A stretch of 64,000 nt of DNA from Tragulus kanchil (GCA_022376925.1 JAIOJX010000002.1:132814831-132878830), one strand, 5' to 3'. Positions 1 through 10,537 are shown, counted from the stretch's first letter. The notes: a model not told the origin generated them from the sequence alone. Translations and numbers: made by a program.

Positions 1-8
1 TTTAAGCC

Positions 9-100
9 CCAGTCACGTGGATTCAAGTCCCAAACAGGGTTTTGACTGGAATTCAAGTTCCAGCCACGTGGGTTCAAGTCCCAAGCAGGGTTCAATCAGG
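9..100. repeat. imperfect 51-bp direct repeat with E-box in each unit
   Basis: Two units of about 41 bp (9-49 and 60-100) lie 51 bp apart. Each holds the palindrome CACGTG (14-19 and 65-70) followed by a TTCAAGTCCCAA block that resembles a pol III B box. A further partial relative follows at 105-135. The class is not recognised; it could be part of an LTR or an unlisted repeat that begins outside the window. Confidence 0.6.
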
Positions 101-130
101 TCTGGGCCCCGGGTTTAAGTTTCAAATCGA

Positions 131-386
131 GGTAAAACCCTTTCAGAGATACAGTAATGAACAAAGACAGAGAATACCCTCAAGGGATTTACTTCCTAAG
201 GGCAAACGATCCGTGGCAAACATGTAAAATATATAGTGTGTCAGTTGCTTTTGAACACTATGAATCAGGGAAGGGAACTAGGGAGTGCTAAGGGGTGAGC
301 AACCAGGGCCACAGGCTCTAGCAGCACTTCCCTAGCAAGAAACTTTAAAAAAAAAAATGCAATGCTACCTTAAAGATCTCCCATGT
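131..386. other. no gene seen
   Basis: Ordinary AT-balanced sequence with an A-run at 345-357. I recognise no repeat family, open frame or regulatory site here. Confidence 0.5.
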
Positions 387-586
387 GGGATTCCCTGGTG
401 GCTCAGACAGTAAAGAATTTGCCTGCAATGCAGAAAATTTAATTTCTGGGTTGGGAAGACCCCCTGGAGGAGGACATGGCTACCCACTCCAGCATTCTTG
501 CCTGGAGAATTCCATGGACAGAGGTGAGTGGCAGGCTACAGTCAAAAAGAGTCGGACACGACTGAATGACTAACACACACACACAA
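387..586 (+). mobile_element. Bov-tA SINE
   Basis: The tRNA-Glu-derived head (CCCTGGTGGCTCAGACAG) is followed by the Bov-A part with the TTGCCTGGAGAATTCCATGG and GAGTCGGACACGACTGA blocks. The element ends in a short (CA)n at 572-586, the usual tail microsatellite of these ruminant SINEs. It is non-autonomous and depends on BovB-type LINE machinery. Confidence 0.93.
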
Positions 587-587
587 C

Positions 588-1096
588 TACAGTGGCCATG
601 TGTGAGAGAGCACGGAGCCTGCACAAAGAAGACCTGAGAGATGGAGAGTGATTAAGCCCTAAGGACATCATTGGGTCCCTAGATTTAGCAGAGTCCAGTC
701 CACGTACTCCTAGACTAACAGCATTGTGGGGATTATCATTTTCTCAAGAAAAACAGAAGAAACCTAGTCATTTTGACTTGAGATTCTGTCACATGCAGCC
801 CAAGAGTTCTGATTAACATGGTGCTCAGTGAATATTTACTGAATAGATAATAACATCAGAAATTTCACTGGTAGAAACCTTAAGAGATCTGAATTCCATT
901 CACTTTGTGTCTATTTTTTGCATCAGGAGGTTCAATGTGACAGCTACTACGATGTCTGCTGGCTTGCTATATTGACCGTTGCAGCTTTAAAAAGGAATTT
1001 TGTGTATGTTCGGAGTCATGAAGCATAGGAAGTAAGACATGCACCCTAAGTATGTTTAGATACTGATTTGGGTATGCTGCAAAAATAACACATGTT
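588..1096. other. no gene seen
   Basis: No recognisable element and no credible coding frame. Possibly very old repeat remnants, but I cannot assign them. Confidence 0.5.
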
Positions 1097-1712
1097 GGGA
1101 CTTCCCTGGTAGTCCTGTGGTTAAGAATCCACCTTGCAAGCGGGCTTACCTGGTGGTCCAGTGGGTAGAGAGTCCACCTTGCTGCGCAGGGGGCACCGGT
1201 TCGATCCCTGGCCTGGGAAGATTCCAAGTGCTGTGGAGCCGCCAGACCAATGTGTCCAACTACCAAGCCAGAGCTCTGGAGCGCATGCGTCCAGAGCTTG
1301 TGCTCTGTGACAAGAGGGGCCACTGCGATGGGAGGCCCACACAGGCTATAGAACAAAGAAATAGATGAAAGACCAATAGAAGTCGTAAAAAAAAAAAAAA
1401 AAGCCACTGCAATGAGAAGCCTGCTCACTGGAACGAGAGAGAAAAAAGTCCTTGTGCATCAATGAACACCTAAGAACAGCCATAAATAAATAAATAAAAG
1501 AATCCACCTTGCAATGCAGGGGACATGGGGTTTGATCCTTGGTTAGGGAAATAAGATCCTATATGTCGGGAAGCAACTAAGCCTGTGCACTGCAACTGTT
1601 GAAGCCCATGTGCCACAACTAGGGAGGCTGTGCACCACAATGAGAGATTCTGCATGAGGCAACGAAGATCCAGAGTGCTGCAGCCAACTAATTAATTAAA
1701 TGAATATCAACA
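1097..1712 (+). mobile_element. CHR-2-like SINE, split by a second SINE
   Basis: The head is at 1097-1139 (GGGACTTCCCTGGTAGTCC) and the rest at 1498-1712 (AAGCAACTAAGCCTGTGCAC and a degraded A-rich end). The two parts are separated by an inserted SINE. The 17-bp sequence aagaatccaccttgcaa occurs at both edges of the insert (1123-1139 and 1498-1514) as a perfect target-site duplication, so the outer CHR-2 is older. Confidence 0.85.
1140..1497 (+). mobile_element. composite CHR-type SINE inserted in CHR-2
   Basis: Residues 1140-1380 match the long CHR-related family seen elsewhere in this window (A box TGGTCCAGTGG, B box GGTTCGATCCC, then the GAGCGCATGCG block). After an A15 tract (about 1388-1402) comes a classic CHR-2 tail (GCCACTGCAATGAGAAGCC and (AAAT)n). 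The whole 358-bp piece is bounded by one perfect 17-bp duplication, so it seems to have inserted as a unit. Confidence 0.75.
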
Positions 1713-1739
1713 CTCCTGTCCCCCCTGAAAAATAATACA

Positions 1740-2746
1740 TGTTCACTTTGGAGAATACAGAAAAGGACAAGGAAGAAAACAGAAACTATGTAACTACTCA
1801 TAAGAAAATAACTTGACATGCCAACCTTTTTCTTTGAATCCATGTTTTTGAAATAAAATTACTGTTGTACTCAATACTCTTGTAATCTGTATTTATTTTT
1901 GATATATTTTGACTGTTTCTCCATGCCAGCAATTATAACAACACATTTGACCATGATTTGGAAAGAAATTAAAGTTATAGAAAAGTACAAAGAACAGCAT
2001 AATGGATATCTACACTCCCACCATACACAATTAACAACTGTTAATATTTTGTTATATTTGCTTTGTTGTTTTTAAAAGAAAAAAAAACCCATTACTTATG
2101 TATCCACATTCCCCAACAGTGAGCCTTTATTTATTTTCCACCATTGTGAAAAGCCTTATGAAGAATATCATTATTGAACTATAACTCTGTGTATATCCAT
2201 CATTCTCTCGGGGTAAAGTCTTAGAGATAGTGAAACTACACCCTAGCCAACACTGGATTATCATAATTCCCATTATTTTTAACAATAACATTGGAGACTG
2301 GTGACATTTTGCTATTGTCTTAATTTATATTTCTTTGGTTCCTACCGATGTGAAATACGCTTTTTACATACACTGGTAGATCTGTAATTTTTCTTTTGTG
2401 AATTACATTTTCCGGCCCTAGGTCCTTTACTCATTTGAGGTGTTCACCTTTTCTTCCTGAGTTGAAAGACTTGTTTCAATATTAAGGATGTTGTCATCTA
2501 GCAAATATTTGCCCTTCAATTTTATTTCTGACGGTTTTGACATAGGTAGAGTTTTACTGTTTTTTGGCAATAAAATTCGTCTCCCTCTTCCTTTCTTTTT
2601 TCTGCCTTTGTGCCATACTCAGAAAGTCTTTCCTTATCTAAAATTCTAAAATTGTATGCCCTACATATTTTCAAGCGCCTTAAGTTTTGTTTTTACACAA
2701 ACTTTTTAAAAGGAATTTACTTTGATGTATGATACGAGGTACAGAT
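1740..2746 (-). mobile_element. old L1 LINE fragment
   Basis: T-rich sequence carrying minus-strand L1 landmarks, such as GCCAACACTGGATTATCAT near 2250 and TTTACTTTGATGTATGATACG at 2717-2737. It is heavily diverged, with no long frame. The same L1 resumes after nested insertions at 4453-4612 and about 5341-5385. The piece from 2078 on is repeated at 3265. Confidence 0.7.
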
Positions 2747-2747
2747 G

Positions 2748-3257
2748 GGCTTCCCCAGTGATTCAGCAGTAAAGAGTCCGCTTGGGGGGCTTCCCTGGTG
2801 GTCCCGTGGGTTAGGACACCGCCTTGCAGTGCAAGGGGCACCAGTTCGATCCCTGGCCTGGGAAGATCCCACTTGCCGCGGAGTGGCTCGACTGATGTGT
2901 CTAATTACAGAGCCGGCACTCTGGAGCGCATGCGCCCACAGCCAGTGCTCTGTGACAACAGAGGCCACCGCGATGGGAGGCCCACCCAGGCCAAAGAACA
3001 AAGATGGATAAAAATGGATAAATGACAGACCAATAGAAGTGGCCCGTCTGCTCCCCTCCCTCCCCACCCCTCCCCAGCCAAAAAAGAACCCGCTTGCAGT
3101 TCAGAGATGCACAAGATGCAGGTTCGATCCTTGGATCAGAAAGATCTCCTGGAGAAGGGTACAGCAACCCATTCCAATATTCTTGCCTGGAGAATCCCAT
3201 GGACAGAGAAGCCTGGCAGGATATAGTCCAAGGGATTGAGAAGAGTTGGCACGACTG
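2748..3257 (+). mobile_element. Bov-tA SINE, interrupted
   Basis: The head is at 2748-2785 (GGCTTCCCCAGTGATTCAG) and the body at 3086-3257 (GATCTCCTGGAGAAGG, TTGCCTGGAGAATCCCATGG). It is split by a CHR-type SINE. The flanks AAAGAGTCCGCTTG (2772-2785) and AAAGAACCCGCTTG (3083-3096) are the target-site duplication, now differing at two bases. Confidence 0.88.
2786..3085 (+). mobile_element. long CHR-type SINE inside Bov-tA
   Basis: tRNA-Glu-like head with B box GTTCGATCCC, then the family-specific middle with a perfect GCGCATGCGC palindrome at 2926-2935. This is followed by the AACAAAGATGGAT block and a C-rich end (CCCCTCCCTCCCCACCCC) before a short A tract. Confidence 0.88.
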
Positions 3258-3264
3258 GGACAAA

Positions 3265-3931
3265 GAAAAAACCCATTACTTATGTATCCACATTCCCCAA
3301 CAGTGAGCCTTTATTTATTTTCCACCATTGTGAAAAGCCTTATGAAGAATATCATTATTGAACTATAACTCTGTGTATATCCATCATTCTCTCGGGGTAA
3401 AGTCTTAGAGATAGTGAAACTACACCCTAGCCAACACTGGATTATCATAATTCCCATTATTTTTAACAATAACATTGGAGACTGGTGACATTTTGCTATT
3501 GTCTTAATTTATATTTCTTTGGTTCCTACCGATGTGAAATACGCTTTTTACATACACTGGTAGATCTGTAATTTTTCTTTTGTGAATTACATTTTCCGGC
3601 CCTAGGTCCTTTACTCATTTGAGGTGTTCACCTTTTCTTCCTGAGTTGAAAGACTTGTTTCAATATTAAGGATGTTGTCATCTAGCAAATATTTGCCCTT
3701 CAATTTTATTTCTGACGGTTTTGACATAGGTAGAGTTTTACTGTTTTTTGGCAATAAAATTCGTCTCCCTCTTCCTTTCTTTTTTCTGCCTTTGTGCCAT
3801 ACTCAGAAAGTCTTTCCTTATCTAAAATTCTAAAATTGTATGCCCTACATATTTTCAAGCGCCTTAAGTTTTGTTTTTACACAAACTTTTTAAAAGGAAT
3901 TTACTTTGATGTATGATACGAGGTACAGATG
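3265..3931 (-). mobile_element. old L1 fragment, second copy
   Basis: Near-identical copy of 2084-2747, produced by tandem duplication A. Confidence 0.8.
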
Positions 3932-4452
3932 GGCTTCCCCAGTGATTCAGCAGTAAAGAGTCCGCTTGGGGGGCTTCCCTGGTGGTCCAGTGGGTAAGGA
4001 CACCGCCTTGCAGTGCAAGGGGCACCAGTTCGATCCCTGGCCTGGGAAGATCCCACTTGCCGCGGAGTGGCTCGACTGATGTGTCTAATTACAGAGCCGG
4101 CACTCTGGAGCGCATGCGCCCACAGCCAGTGCTCTGTGACAACAGAGGCCACCGCGATGGGAGGCCCACCCAGGCCAAAGAACAAAGATGGATAAAAATG
4201 GATAAATGACAGACCAATAGAAGTGGCCCGTCTGCTCCCCTCCCTCCCCAACCCCTCCCCCAGCCAAAAAAAAGAACCCGCTTGCAGTTCAGAGATGCAC
4301 AAGATGCAGGTTCGATCCTTGGATCAGAAAGATCTCCTGGAGAAGGGTACAGCAACCCATTCCAATATTCTTGCCTGGAGAATCCCATGGACAGAGAAGC
4401 CTGGCAGGATATAGTCCAAGGGATTGAGAAGAGTTGGACACGACTGAGCACC
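3932..4452 (+). mobile_element. Bov-tA SINE, interrupted, second copy
   Basis: Copy of the element at 2748-3257. Here the 3' end is complete (GAGTTGGACACGACTGAGCACCCAC) because the sequence runs on past the duplication boundary. Confidence 0.88.
3969..4270 (+). mobile_element. long CHR-type SINE inside Bov-tA, second copy
   Basis: Copy of 2786-3085 with the GCGCATGCGC palindrome at 4110-4119. It differs by two substitutions in the A-box region and by homopolymer lengths in the C- and A-rich tail. Confidence 0.88.
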
Positions 4453-4612
4453 CACTCACACACAGGCATGTTGTCTTCTATGTATTTATATCAATTTCTG
4501 GAAATTTTATTCTGTTCTATTACTTTGTCATAGCTCCATTAGAATTTTACTCCTCATGCCTTCATAATATAGTTTCCTATCTACTCTGACAAGTGTCCTC
4601 TCTTTTAAAATT

Positions 4613-5340
4613 TATAGTTGTCCAATTGCTAAATTGTGTCTGACTTCTTGCAGCTCCATGAGCGGCAGCGCACCAGACTTCCCTGTCTTTCACTGTCTCC
4701 CAGAGTTTGCTCAGACTCATGTCCCTGGCATTGATAATGTCATCCAATGATCTCATCCTCTGTCGTCCCCTTCTCCTCCTGCCCTCAATCTTTCCCAGCA
4801 TCAGGGTCTTTTCCAATGAGTCGTTCTTCACATCAGGTGACCAAAGAGTTGGAGATTCAACATTAGCATCAGCATCAGTCCTTCCAGTGAATATTCAGGG
4901 TTGATTTCCTTTCAGATTGACTGGTTTGATCTCCTTGCAGTCCAAGCGACCTCAAGAGTCTTCTCCAGCTCCACAATTTTGAAAGTATCCGTTCTTCAAT
5001 GCTCAGCCTTCTTTATGGTCCATCTCTCAAATCTGTATGTGACTCCTGGAAACACCATAGCTTAAACTATACAGATCATTTTTGGCCAAGTGATAGCTCT
5101 GTTTTTTTAATATGCTGTCTGGATTTGTCACAGCTTTTCCTGTAAGGAGCAGGTGTCTTTTAATTTCGTGGCTGCAGTCACTGTCCACAGTGATTTTGGA
5201 GCCCAAGAAAATAAAATCTGTCACTGTTTCCAAATTTTCCCCATCTATTTGCTATGAAGTGATGAGACCGGATACCATGATCTTCATTTTTTGAATGTTG
5301 AGTTTTAAACCAGTTTTTTCACTTTCCCTAGTTTTTAGTT
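4613..5340 (-). mobile_element. RTE-BovB LINE, 3' part
   Basis: Read on the minus strand this is the BovB 3' end and C-terminal coding region. Landmarks are the CTGTCGTCCCCTTCTCCTCC block (an Arg-rich [13 protein letters not shown] stretch on the coding strand), the CTCCTTGCAGTCCAAG block and the CACTGTCCACAGTGATTTTGG block. It is inserted within the minus-strand L1. Frames are broken, so it is not functional. Confidence 0.9.
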
Positions 5341-5371
5341 ATTCTTGTGTTCTTATTTCTCTAAATGAATG

Positions 5372-5445
5372 ATTTCTTTTTTTTTTTTTAAAGATTTATT
5401 TATTTATTTATTTATTTTGGTAGGGTGGGGTGGGGAGGGCATCTT
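5372..5445 (-). mobile_element. isolated 3' tail of a CHR-type SINE
   Basis: A T12 run is followed by AAAGATTTATTTATTTATTT and a GGGTGGGGTGGGG stretch. This is the complement of the long CHR-type SINE tail, but without the tRNA-like body. It is a strongly 5'-truncated copy. Confidence 0.55.
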
Positions 5446-5724
5446 TCAGAAATAAATATTCATTGATAAACTACACACATGCCCATGCAATACATGCATT
5501 GTATGTAGATGGCTCCTTAGCTGATGGTGAGCACCCCGCAAGACACCCCCAGATTAAGAAACACTGCTCCAGCTCCAAAAGATTAAAAAAAAATTAAAGA
5601 TACAATTTTAAAATAGAATTTTTAAAGATATGTTTAGATTTTTTTTTTAGCGAAGTAACTGCTACAGTTTTATAACACTGTGTCAGAGTTTCCTCTTTCT
5701 TTCACTTCTAGCCAGTTTCCAAGG
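5446..5724. other. no gene seen
   Basis: AT-rich DNA with A-runs near 5585 and a T-run near 5640. No element assigned. Confidence 0.5.
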
Positions 5725-5858
5725 GCAAGATGCTCTCCTGGGACTGCCTGAGGTGCTTTTATGTAATTGATCAGGGGGTTAAGCTCAAGCATTGGCATTT
5801 AAAAAGGCTCCTCCCAGTCATTTTAATGCATCCTTTGAGTTGGTGACCACTGATTACG
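5725..5858. mobile_element. MER5-like hAT-Charlie MITE
   Basis: Resembles the MER5 middle and right end: GCATTTAAAAAGGCTCCTCCC, then TTTTAATGCATC, then GTTGGTGACCACTG. Very diverged, non-autonomous DNA-transposon remnant. Confidence 0.5.
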
Positions 5859-5921
5859 AATTCCTTCTTAGGCTTGACCCATTCTGCAGCTCATGTAGAG
5901 TTCTGAGTTAGTGGGGATTTC

Positions 5922-6075
5922 AGTCTTGGTCATGTATCAGAATCACATGTGGAACTTAAAATACAGACTGAGCTGCGTATCTATGTTCAATACTGGAAAC
6001 CTGTATTCAAGAAAAATAAATACAATCCTACAGATCACTCTAATACACGGTCAGGGCTGGATACCTATTTTTCAG
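5922..6075. mobile_element. MER5-like MITE remnant
   Basis: ATGTATCAGAATCACATGTGG and the following CTTAAAATACAGA match the left half of MER5-type elements. The right half is decayed. Confidence 0.4.
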
Positions 6076-6185
6076 GTAACTGTCCTTTTTAAATGACTGG
6101 CCTTACTTTTCACTTGCTTAAACACTTGGGCATAGACTTGACTCTTGTAGCCCCAGTATTATCATTGACCATGCCCTAATAGAAG

Positions 6186-6366
6186 TGTTTCTCAGACTTG
6201 AGCATGCATCAGAGCACCTGGAGGGCTTGCTGGGTGCCACCCTTTCGGGAGCCCGCTCCCTTGAGTTTCTGACTGAGTTGACACGGGTCTGTCGGTTTGT
6301 ATTTTAACAGGTTTACAGGTGACGCAGATGCTGCTGGTCCAGGGACCACACTTGGAGAACCATTGA
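6186..6366 (+). mobile_element. MER5A hAT-Charlie MITE
   Basis: Left part TTTCTCAGACTTGAGCATGC and GCATCAGAGCACCTGGAGGG; right part GATGCTGCTGGTCCAGGGAC and ACTTGGAGAACCATTG. The order and spacing fit a nearly full MER5A. Confidence 0.8.
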
Positions 6367-6419
6367 GCTATAGCATTTACACAAATATTAATATGAGACT
6401 TGTTCCACGATGGAGGGGT

Positions 6420-6837
6420 TACTCCACTGCAATGAACATAAGCATGGGCTCCAAGCTGTGGATTGTAGACCACTGAGAAGTGATGGGAATAGACATACAC
6501 AATGCTCCATGCACCTATACTGTTCAGAATTACTACAAAGGATTTTATTAAACCTCTAGGTCTATAATCCCCTGTCTGGCATCACTGAGGGAACTTCTTA
6601 CATATCCCTCCATCCAATCCTGCCCCCATTATCGTAAGTTCGTAACTCCCGATGTGTGCTGCCGTGATTGTGGTGTTGTATTCAGGTGGCACTACACTGT
6701 GCATAGGGTGAGTGGCAAGGTGTTTCCTGAAAGGTAAGCCCTAGTGACTATTATTTAGAGAAGGGCCTGTCTCTTATAGAACCATCCCCCAACCCACTGC
6801 CAACCAATTTGGAAGCATCGTCTTTTAACTTTAATCT
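6420..6837. other. unassigned sequence, repeated at 7517-7934
   Basis: No gene or clear repeat family. Present twice because of duplication B. Confidence 0.5.
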
Positions 6838-6975
6838 ACAATGAAGTCAACTGATCTTTCTAAAATGAGACACAGACCATGAGACTTTCCTGTATAAACA
6901 TTGCAGTAGCTCCCTATGGCATTACTTAGCTGACAAAGGTCCATATAGTCAAAACTAGTCTTTTCAGTAGGCATG
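6838..6975 (+). mobile_element. L2 LINE fragment
   Basis: GATCTTTCTAAAATGAGACAC followed by GTAGCTCCCTATGGCATTAC is the order seen in the L2 3' region. The copy at 7935-8072 is part of duplication B. Confidence 0.5.
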
Positions 6976-6983
6976 CGCAGATG

Positions 6984-7378
6984 GGAAAGTTGGACCATAA
7001 AGAAGGTTGAGTGCTGAAGAATTGATGTTTTTGAACTGTGGTGGTGGATAAAACTCTTGGACAGCAAGGAGATCAAACCAGTCAATCCTAAAGGAAATCA
7101 GTCCTGAATATTCATTGGAAGGACTGATGCTGAAGCTGAAACTCCAATACTTTGGCCACCTGATGTGAAGAGCTGACTCATTGGAAAAGACCCTGATGCT
7201 GGGAAAGATTGAAGGCAGGAGGAGAAGGGGACGACAGAGGATGAGATGGTTGGATGGCATCACCGACTCAATGGACATGAGTTTGAGTAAACTCCGGGAG
7301 TTGGTGATGGACAGGGAGGCCTGGCGTGCTGCAGTCCATGGGGTCGCAAAGAGTTGGACACGACTGAGCAACTGAACA
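6984..7378 (+). mobile_element. RTE-BovB 3' end, 5'-truncated
   Basis: Starts near GTTGGACCATAAAGAAGG and runs through the Arg-rich C-terminal coding block ([11 protein letters not shown]) to the terminal GAGTTGGACACGACTGAGCA. A 64-residue open stretch (7181-7375) is the BovB ORF C-terminus, not a gene. Confidence 0.92.
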
Positions 7379-7507
7379 ACAACTATGTCTGTTGAGAAAA
7401 AGTCTTAATGTGGTGTCCCAGGTGGAGTTCCCAGAAAGTAGATTCTGAGATGGAGCTTAACATGAACTCTGCTTATTGGTGGGTGCCTTTGGTATTAATG
7501 GGACTTC
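7379..7507. other. short unique segment present three times
   Basis: The piece that starts TATGTCTGTTGAGAAA and ends TTTGGTATTAAT occurs at 7384-7500, 8481-8597 and 9588-9703, because duplications B and C overlap. Confidence 0.85.
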
Positions 7508-8080
7508 CCTGGTGGCTACTCCACTGCAATGAACATAAGCATGGGCTCCAAGCTGTGGATTGTAGACCACTGAGAAGTGATGGGAATAGACATACACAAT
7601 GCTCCATGCACCTATACTGTTCAGAATTACTACAAAGGATTTTATTAAACCTCTAGGTCTATAATCCCCTGTCTGGCATCACTGAGGGAACTTCTTACAT
7701 ATCCCTCCATCCAATCCTGCCCCCATTATCGTAAGTTCGTAACTCCCGATGTGTGCTGCCGTGATTGTGGTGTTGTATTCAGGTGGCACTACACTGTGCA
7801 TAGGGTGAGTGGCAAGGTGTTTCCTGAAAGGTAAGCCCTAGTGACTATTATTTAGAGAAGGGCCTGTCTCTTATAGAACCATCCCCCAACCCACTGCCAA
7901 CCAATTTGGAAGCATCGTCTTTTAACTTTAATCTACAATGAAGTCAACTGATCTTTCTAAAATGAGACACAGACCATGAGACTTTCCTGTATAAACATTG
8001 CAGTAGCTCCCTATGGCATTACTTAGCTGACAAAGGTCCATATAGTCAAAACTAGTCTTTTCAGTAGGCATGCGCAGATG

Positions 8081-8477
8081 GGAAAGTTGGACCATAAAGA
8101 AGGTTGAGTGCTGAAGAATTGATGTTTTTGAACTGTGGTGGTGGATAAAACTCTTGGACAGCAAGGAGGTCAAACCAGTCAATCCTAAAGGAAATCAACT
8201 CTGAATATTCATTAGAAGAGCTGATGCTGAAGCTGAAGTCCCAATACTTGGGCCACCTGATGTGAAGAGCCGACTCATTGGAAAAGACCCTGATGCTGGG
8301 AAAGATTGAAGGCAGGAGGAGAAGGGGACGACAGAGGATGAGATGGTTGGATGGCATCACCGACTCAATGGACATGAGTTTGAGTAAACTCCGGGAGTTG
8401 GTGATGGACAGGGAGGCCTGGCGTGCTGCAGTTCATGGGGTTGCAAAGAGTTGGACACAACTAAGCAACTGAACAAC
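8081..8477 (+). mobile_element. RTE-BovB 3' end, second copy
   Basis: Copy of 6984-7378. It carries substitutions not expected if the copy arose by the same event as the identical flanks, for example AAATCAACTCTGAATATTC against AAATCAGTCCTGAATATTC. Confidence 0.9.
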
Positions 8478-8596
8478 AACTATGTCTGTTGAGAAAAAGT
8501 CTTAATGTGGTGTCCCAGGTGGAGTTCCCAGAAAGTAGATTCTGAGATGGAGCTTAACATGAACTCTGCTTATTGGTGGGTGCCTTTGGTATTAAT

Positions 8597-8802
8597 GGGA
8601 CTTCCCTGGTGGCTCAGATGCTAAATAATCCATCAGCAATACAAGAGACCTGGGTTCCATCTCTGGGTGGGAAGCTCTTCTGCAGAAGGGAATGGTTACC
8701 CATCCTAATATTCTTGCCTGGAGAATTCCATGGACAGAGGAGCCTGGCAGGCTACAGTCCATAAGGTCACAAGGAGTCAGACACCACTGAGTGACTAACA
8801 TA
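8597..8802 (+). mobile_element. Bov-tA SINE
   Basis: Complete head (GGGACTTCCCTGGTGGCTCAG) and Bov-A body (TTGCCTGGAGAATTCCATGG). Flanked by TTGGTATTAAT and CTTGGGATTAAT, a likely 11-12 bp target duplication. Its second copy is at 9703-9908. Confidence 0.93.
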
Positions 8803-9209
8803 CTTGGGATTAATACCTGGCAGTGGGGATGGACAGACGAATGGGCAGAAAGGGTCAAGCCAAGATGTGGGCCCAATGACAGTTACAAGCTGACCACACA
8901 GGAAGGTCTGGAGTTAGACGGATCTATCCTAGTGGCCCTGAATTGAGCCAGGATGGCCAAGGCTATAGACACCTGATGGACATCAGCCGCCCTGTGAAGG
9001 GTGTGACATGCGTGAGGCGGCTCTAGATCTTTTGGGCAATCCCAGTAGGGTCTGATGGCTGAAGGCCGCCTGTTGACAGCATGCCCAGCCTCTTGGGTAA
9101 CAAGCCCTTCCTTGAATAGGGGCTTGAGGGGTGTAGCACAGTGTTTCCCACACATAGTCACAGCACTCTTTGCAATCTGGCTGCCTCTCCAGTGTCTTGC
9201 TCTCTACTG
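8803..9209. other. unassigned sequence, repeated at 9909-10315
   Basis: No gene or recognised repeat; moderate GC. The duplicate comes from duplication C. Confidence 0.5.
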
Positions 9210-9430
9210 TTCAGGCATATTGTGTTTTCTTTCAGTCTCTCAAGTTCACCTTCCTGTCCCAGGACCTTTGCACATGCACTCCCCTCTGCCTGGACTGTAT
9301 TCTCTGCATTCCTGACCTCTCCTCCCACCCCTTGTTCAGATACTCCAACTCATTCTTCAGGTCTCTGCTCCTGTTTTCTTTCCTCTGGGGGATATTCCTG
9401 ACCCTCCACCTAGGTTAGGATGTCTGGAAT
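9210..9430 (+). mobile_element. L2 LINE fragment
   Basis: CAGGACCTTTGCACATGCAC, CTCTGCCTGGACTGTATTC and CTTCAGGTCTCTGCTCC occur in L2 order. Short open frames here are L2-derived. Confidence 0.75.
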
Positions 9431-9702
9431 ATACTTGTAAAGCTCAGACCCCTGCCAGATGAGGAGCCAGGAAGTGAAGGGCTCACTTCTGCCTCTTTCC
9501 TTGGGGTTCCATGTGGAAATAAATGGGCCTGAATGCCATGGTGAGCTGGCTAGATGGGGTAAGCAAGATGCTTTATATAACAACAACTATGTCTGTTGAG
9601 AAAAGTCTTAATGTGGTGTCCCAGGTGGAGTTCCCAGAAAGTAGATTCTGAGATGGAGCTTAACATGAACTCTGCTTATTGGTGGGTGCCTTTGGTATTA
9701 AT

Positions 9703-9908
9703 GGGACTTCCCTGGTGGCTCAGATGCTAAATAATCCATCAGCAATACAAGAGACCTGGGTTCCATCTCTGGGTGGGAAGCTCTTCTGCAGAAGGGAATG
9801 GTTACCCATCCTAATATTCTTGCCTGGAGAATTCCATGGACAGAGGAGCCTGGCAGGCTACAGTCCATAAGGTCACAAGGAGTCAGACACCACTGAGTGA
9901 CTAACATA
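9703..9908 (+). mobile_element. Bov-tA SINE, second copy
   Basis: Identical in what I can see to 8597-8802; created by duplication C. Confidence 0.93.
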
Positions 9909-10315
9909 CTTGGGATTAATACCTGGCAGTGGGGATGGACAGACGAATGGGCAGAAAGGGTCAAGCCAAGATGTGGGCCCAATGACAGTTACAAGCTGAC
10001 CACACAGGAAGGTCTGGAGTTAGACGGATCTATCCTAGTGGCCCTGAATTGAGCCAGGATGGCCAAGGCTATAGACACCTGATGGACATCAGCCGCCCTG
10101 TGAAGGGTGTGACATGCGTGAGGCGGCTCTAGATCTTTTGGGCAATCCCAGTAGGGTCTGATGGCTGAAGGCCGCCTGTTGACAGCATGCCCAGCCTCTT
10201 GGGTAACAAGCCCTTCCTTGAATAGGGGCTTGAGGGGTGTAGCACAGTGTTTCCCACACATAGTCACAGCACTCTTTGCAATCTGGCTGCCTCTCCAGTG
10301 TCTTGCTCTCTACTG

Positions 10316-10537
10316 TTCAGGCATATTGTGTTTTCTTTCAGTCTCTCAAGTTCACCTTCCTGTCCCAGGACCTTTGCACATGCACTCCCCTCTGCCTGGA
10401 CTGTATTCTCTGCATTCCTGACCTCTCCTCCCACCCCTTGTTCAGATACTCCAACTCATTCTTCAGGTCTCTGCTCCTGTTTTCTTTCCTCTGGGGGATA
10501 TTCCTGACCCTCCACCTAGGTTAGGATGTCTGGAATA
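10316..10537 (+). mobile_element. L2 fragment, second copy
   Basis: Copy of 9210-9430. Confidence 0.75.

Larger units (their letters stand above)
2078..4446 (+). repeat. tandem duplication A (2078-3257 / 3265-4446)
   Basis: Two direct copies about 1.19 kb apart join at an A-rich AAAGAAAAAACCC stretch. The unit holds minus-strand L1, a Bov-tA and a long CHR-type SINE. Differences are few (for example TCCCGTGGGTTAGG against TCCAGTGGGTAAGG, and A/C run lengths near 3065 and 4255). Probably un-merged overlap in the assembly. Confidence 0.95.
6420..8613 (+). repeat. tandem duplication B (6420-7516 / 7517-8613)
   Basis: Period 1097. The first copy ends inside the head of a Bov-tA (CTTCCCTGGTGGCT) and the second runs on through it. 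The non-repeat part (6420-6980) is essentially identical between copies. About ten substitutions cluster in the BovB part (compare 7096-7160 with 8193-8258, and 7331-7370 with 8428-8467). Confidence 0.95.

Noticed and set aside
2820..2860. tRNA genes at the B-box-bearing sites
   Set aside because: GGTTCGATCCC here and elsewhere is the pol III promoter of tRNA-derived SINEs; no cloverleaf can be formed.
9133..9420. Overlapping small frames with signal-peptide-like hydrophobic runs
   Set aside because: The stretch is L2, and the same frames recur at 10239-10526 by duplication.
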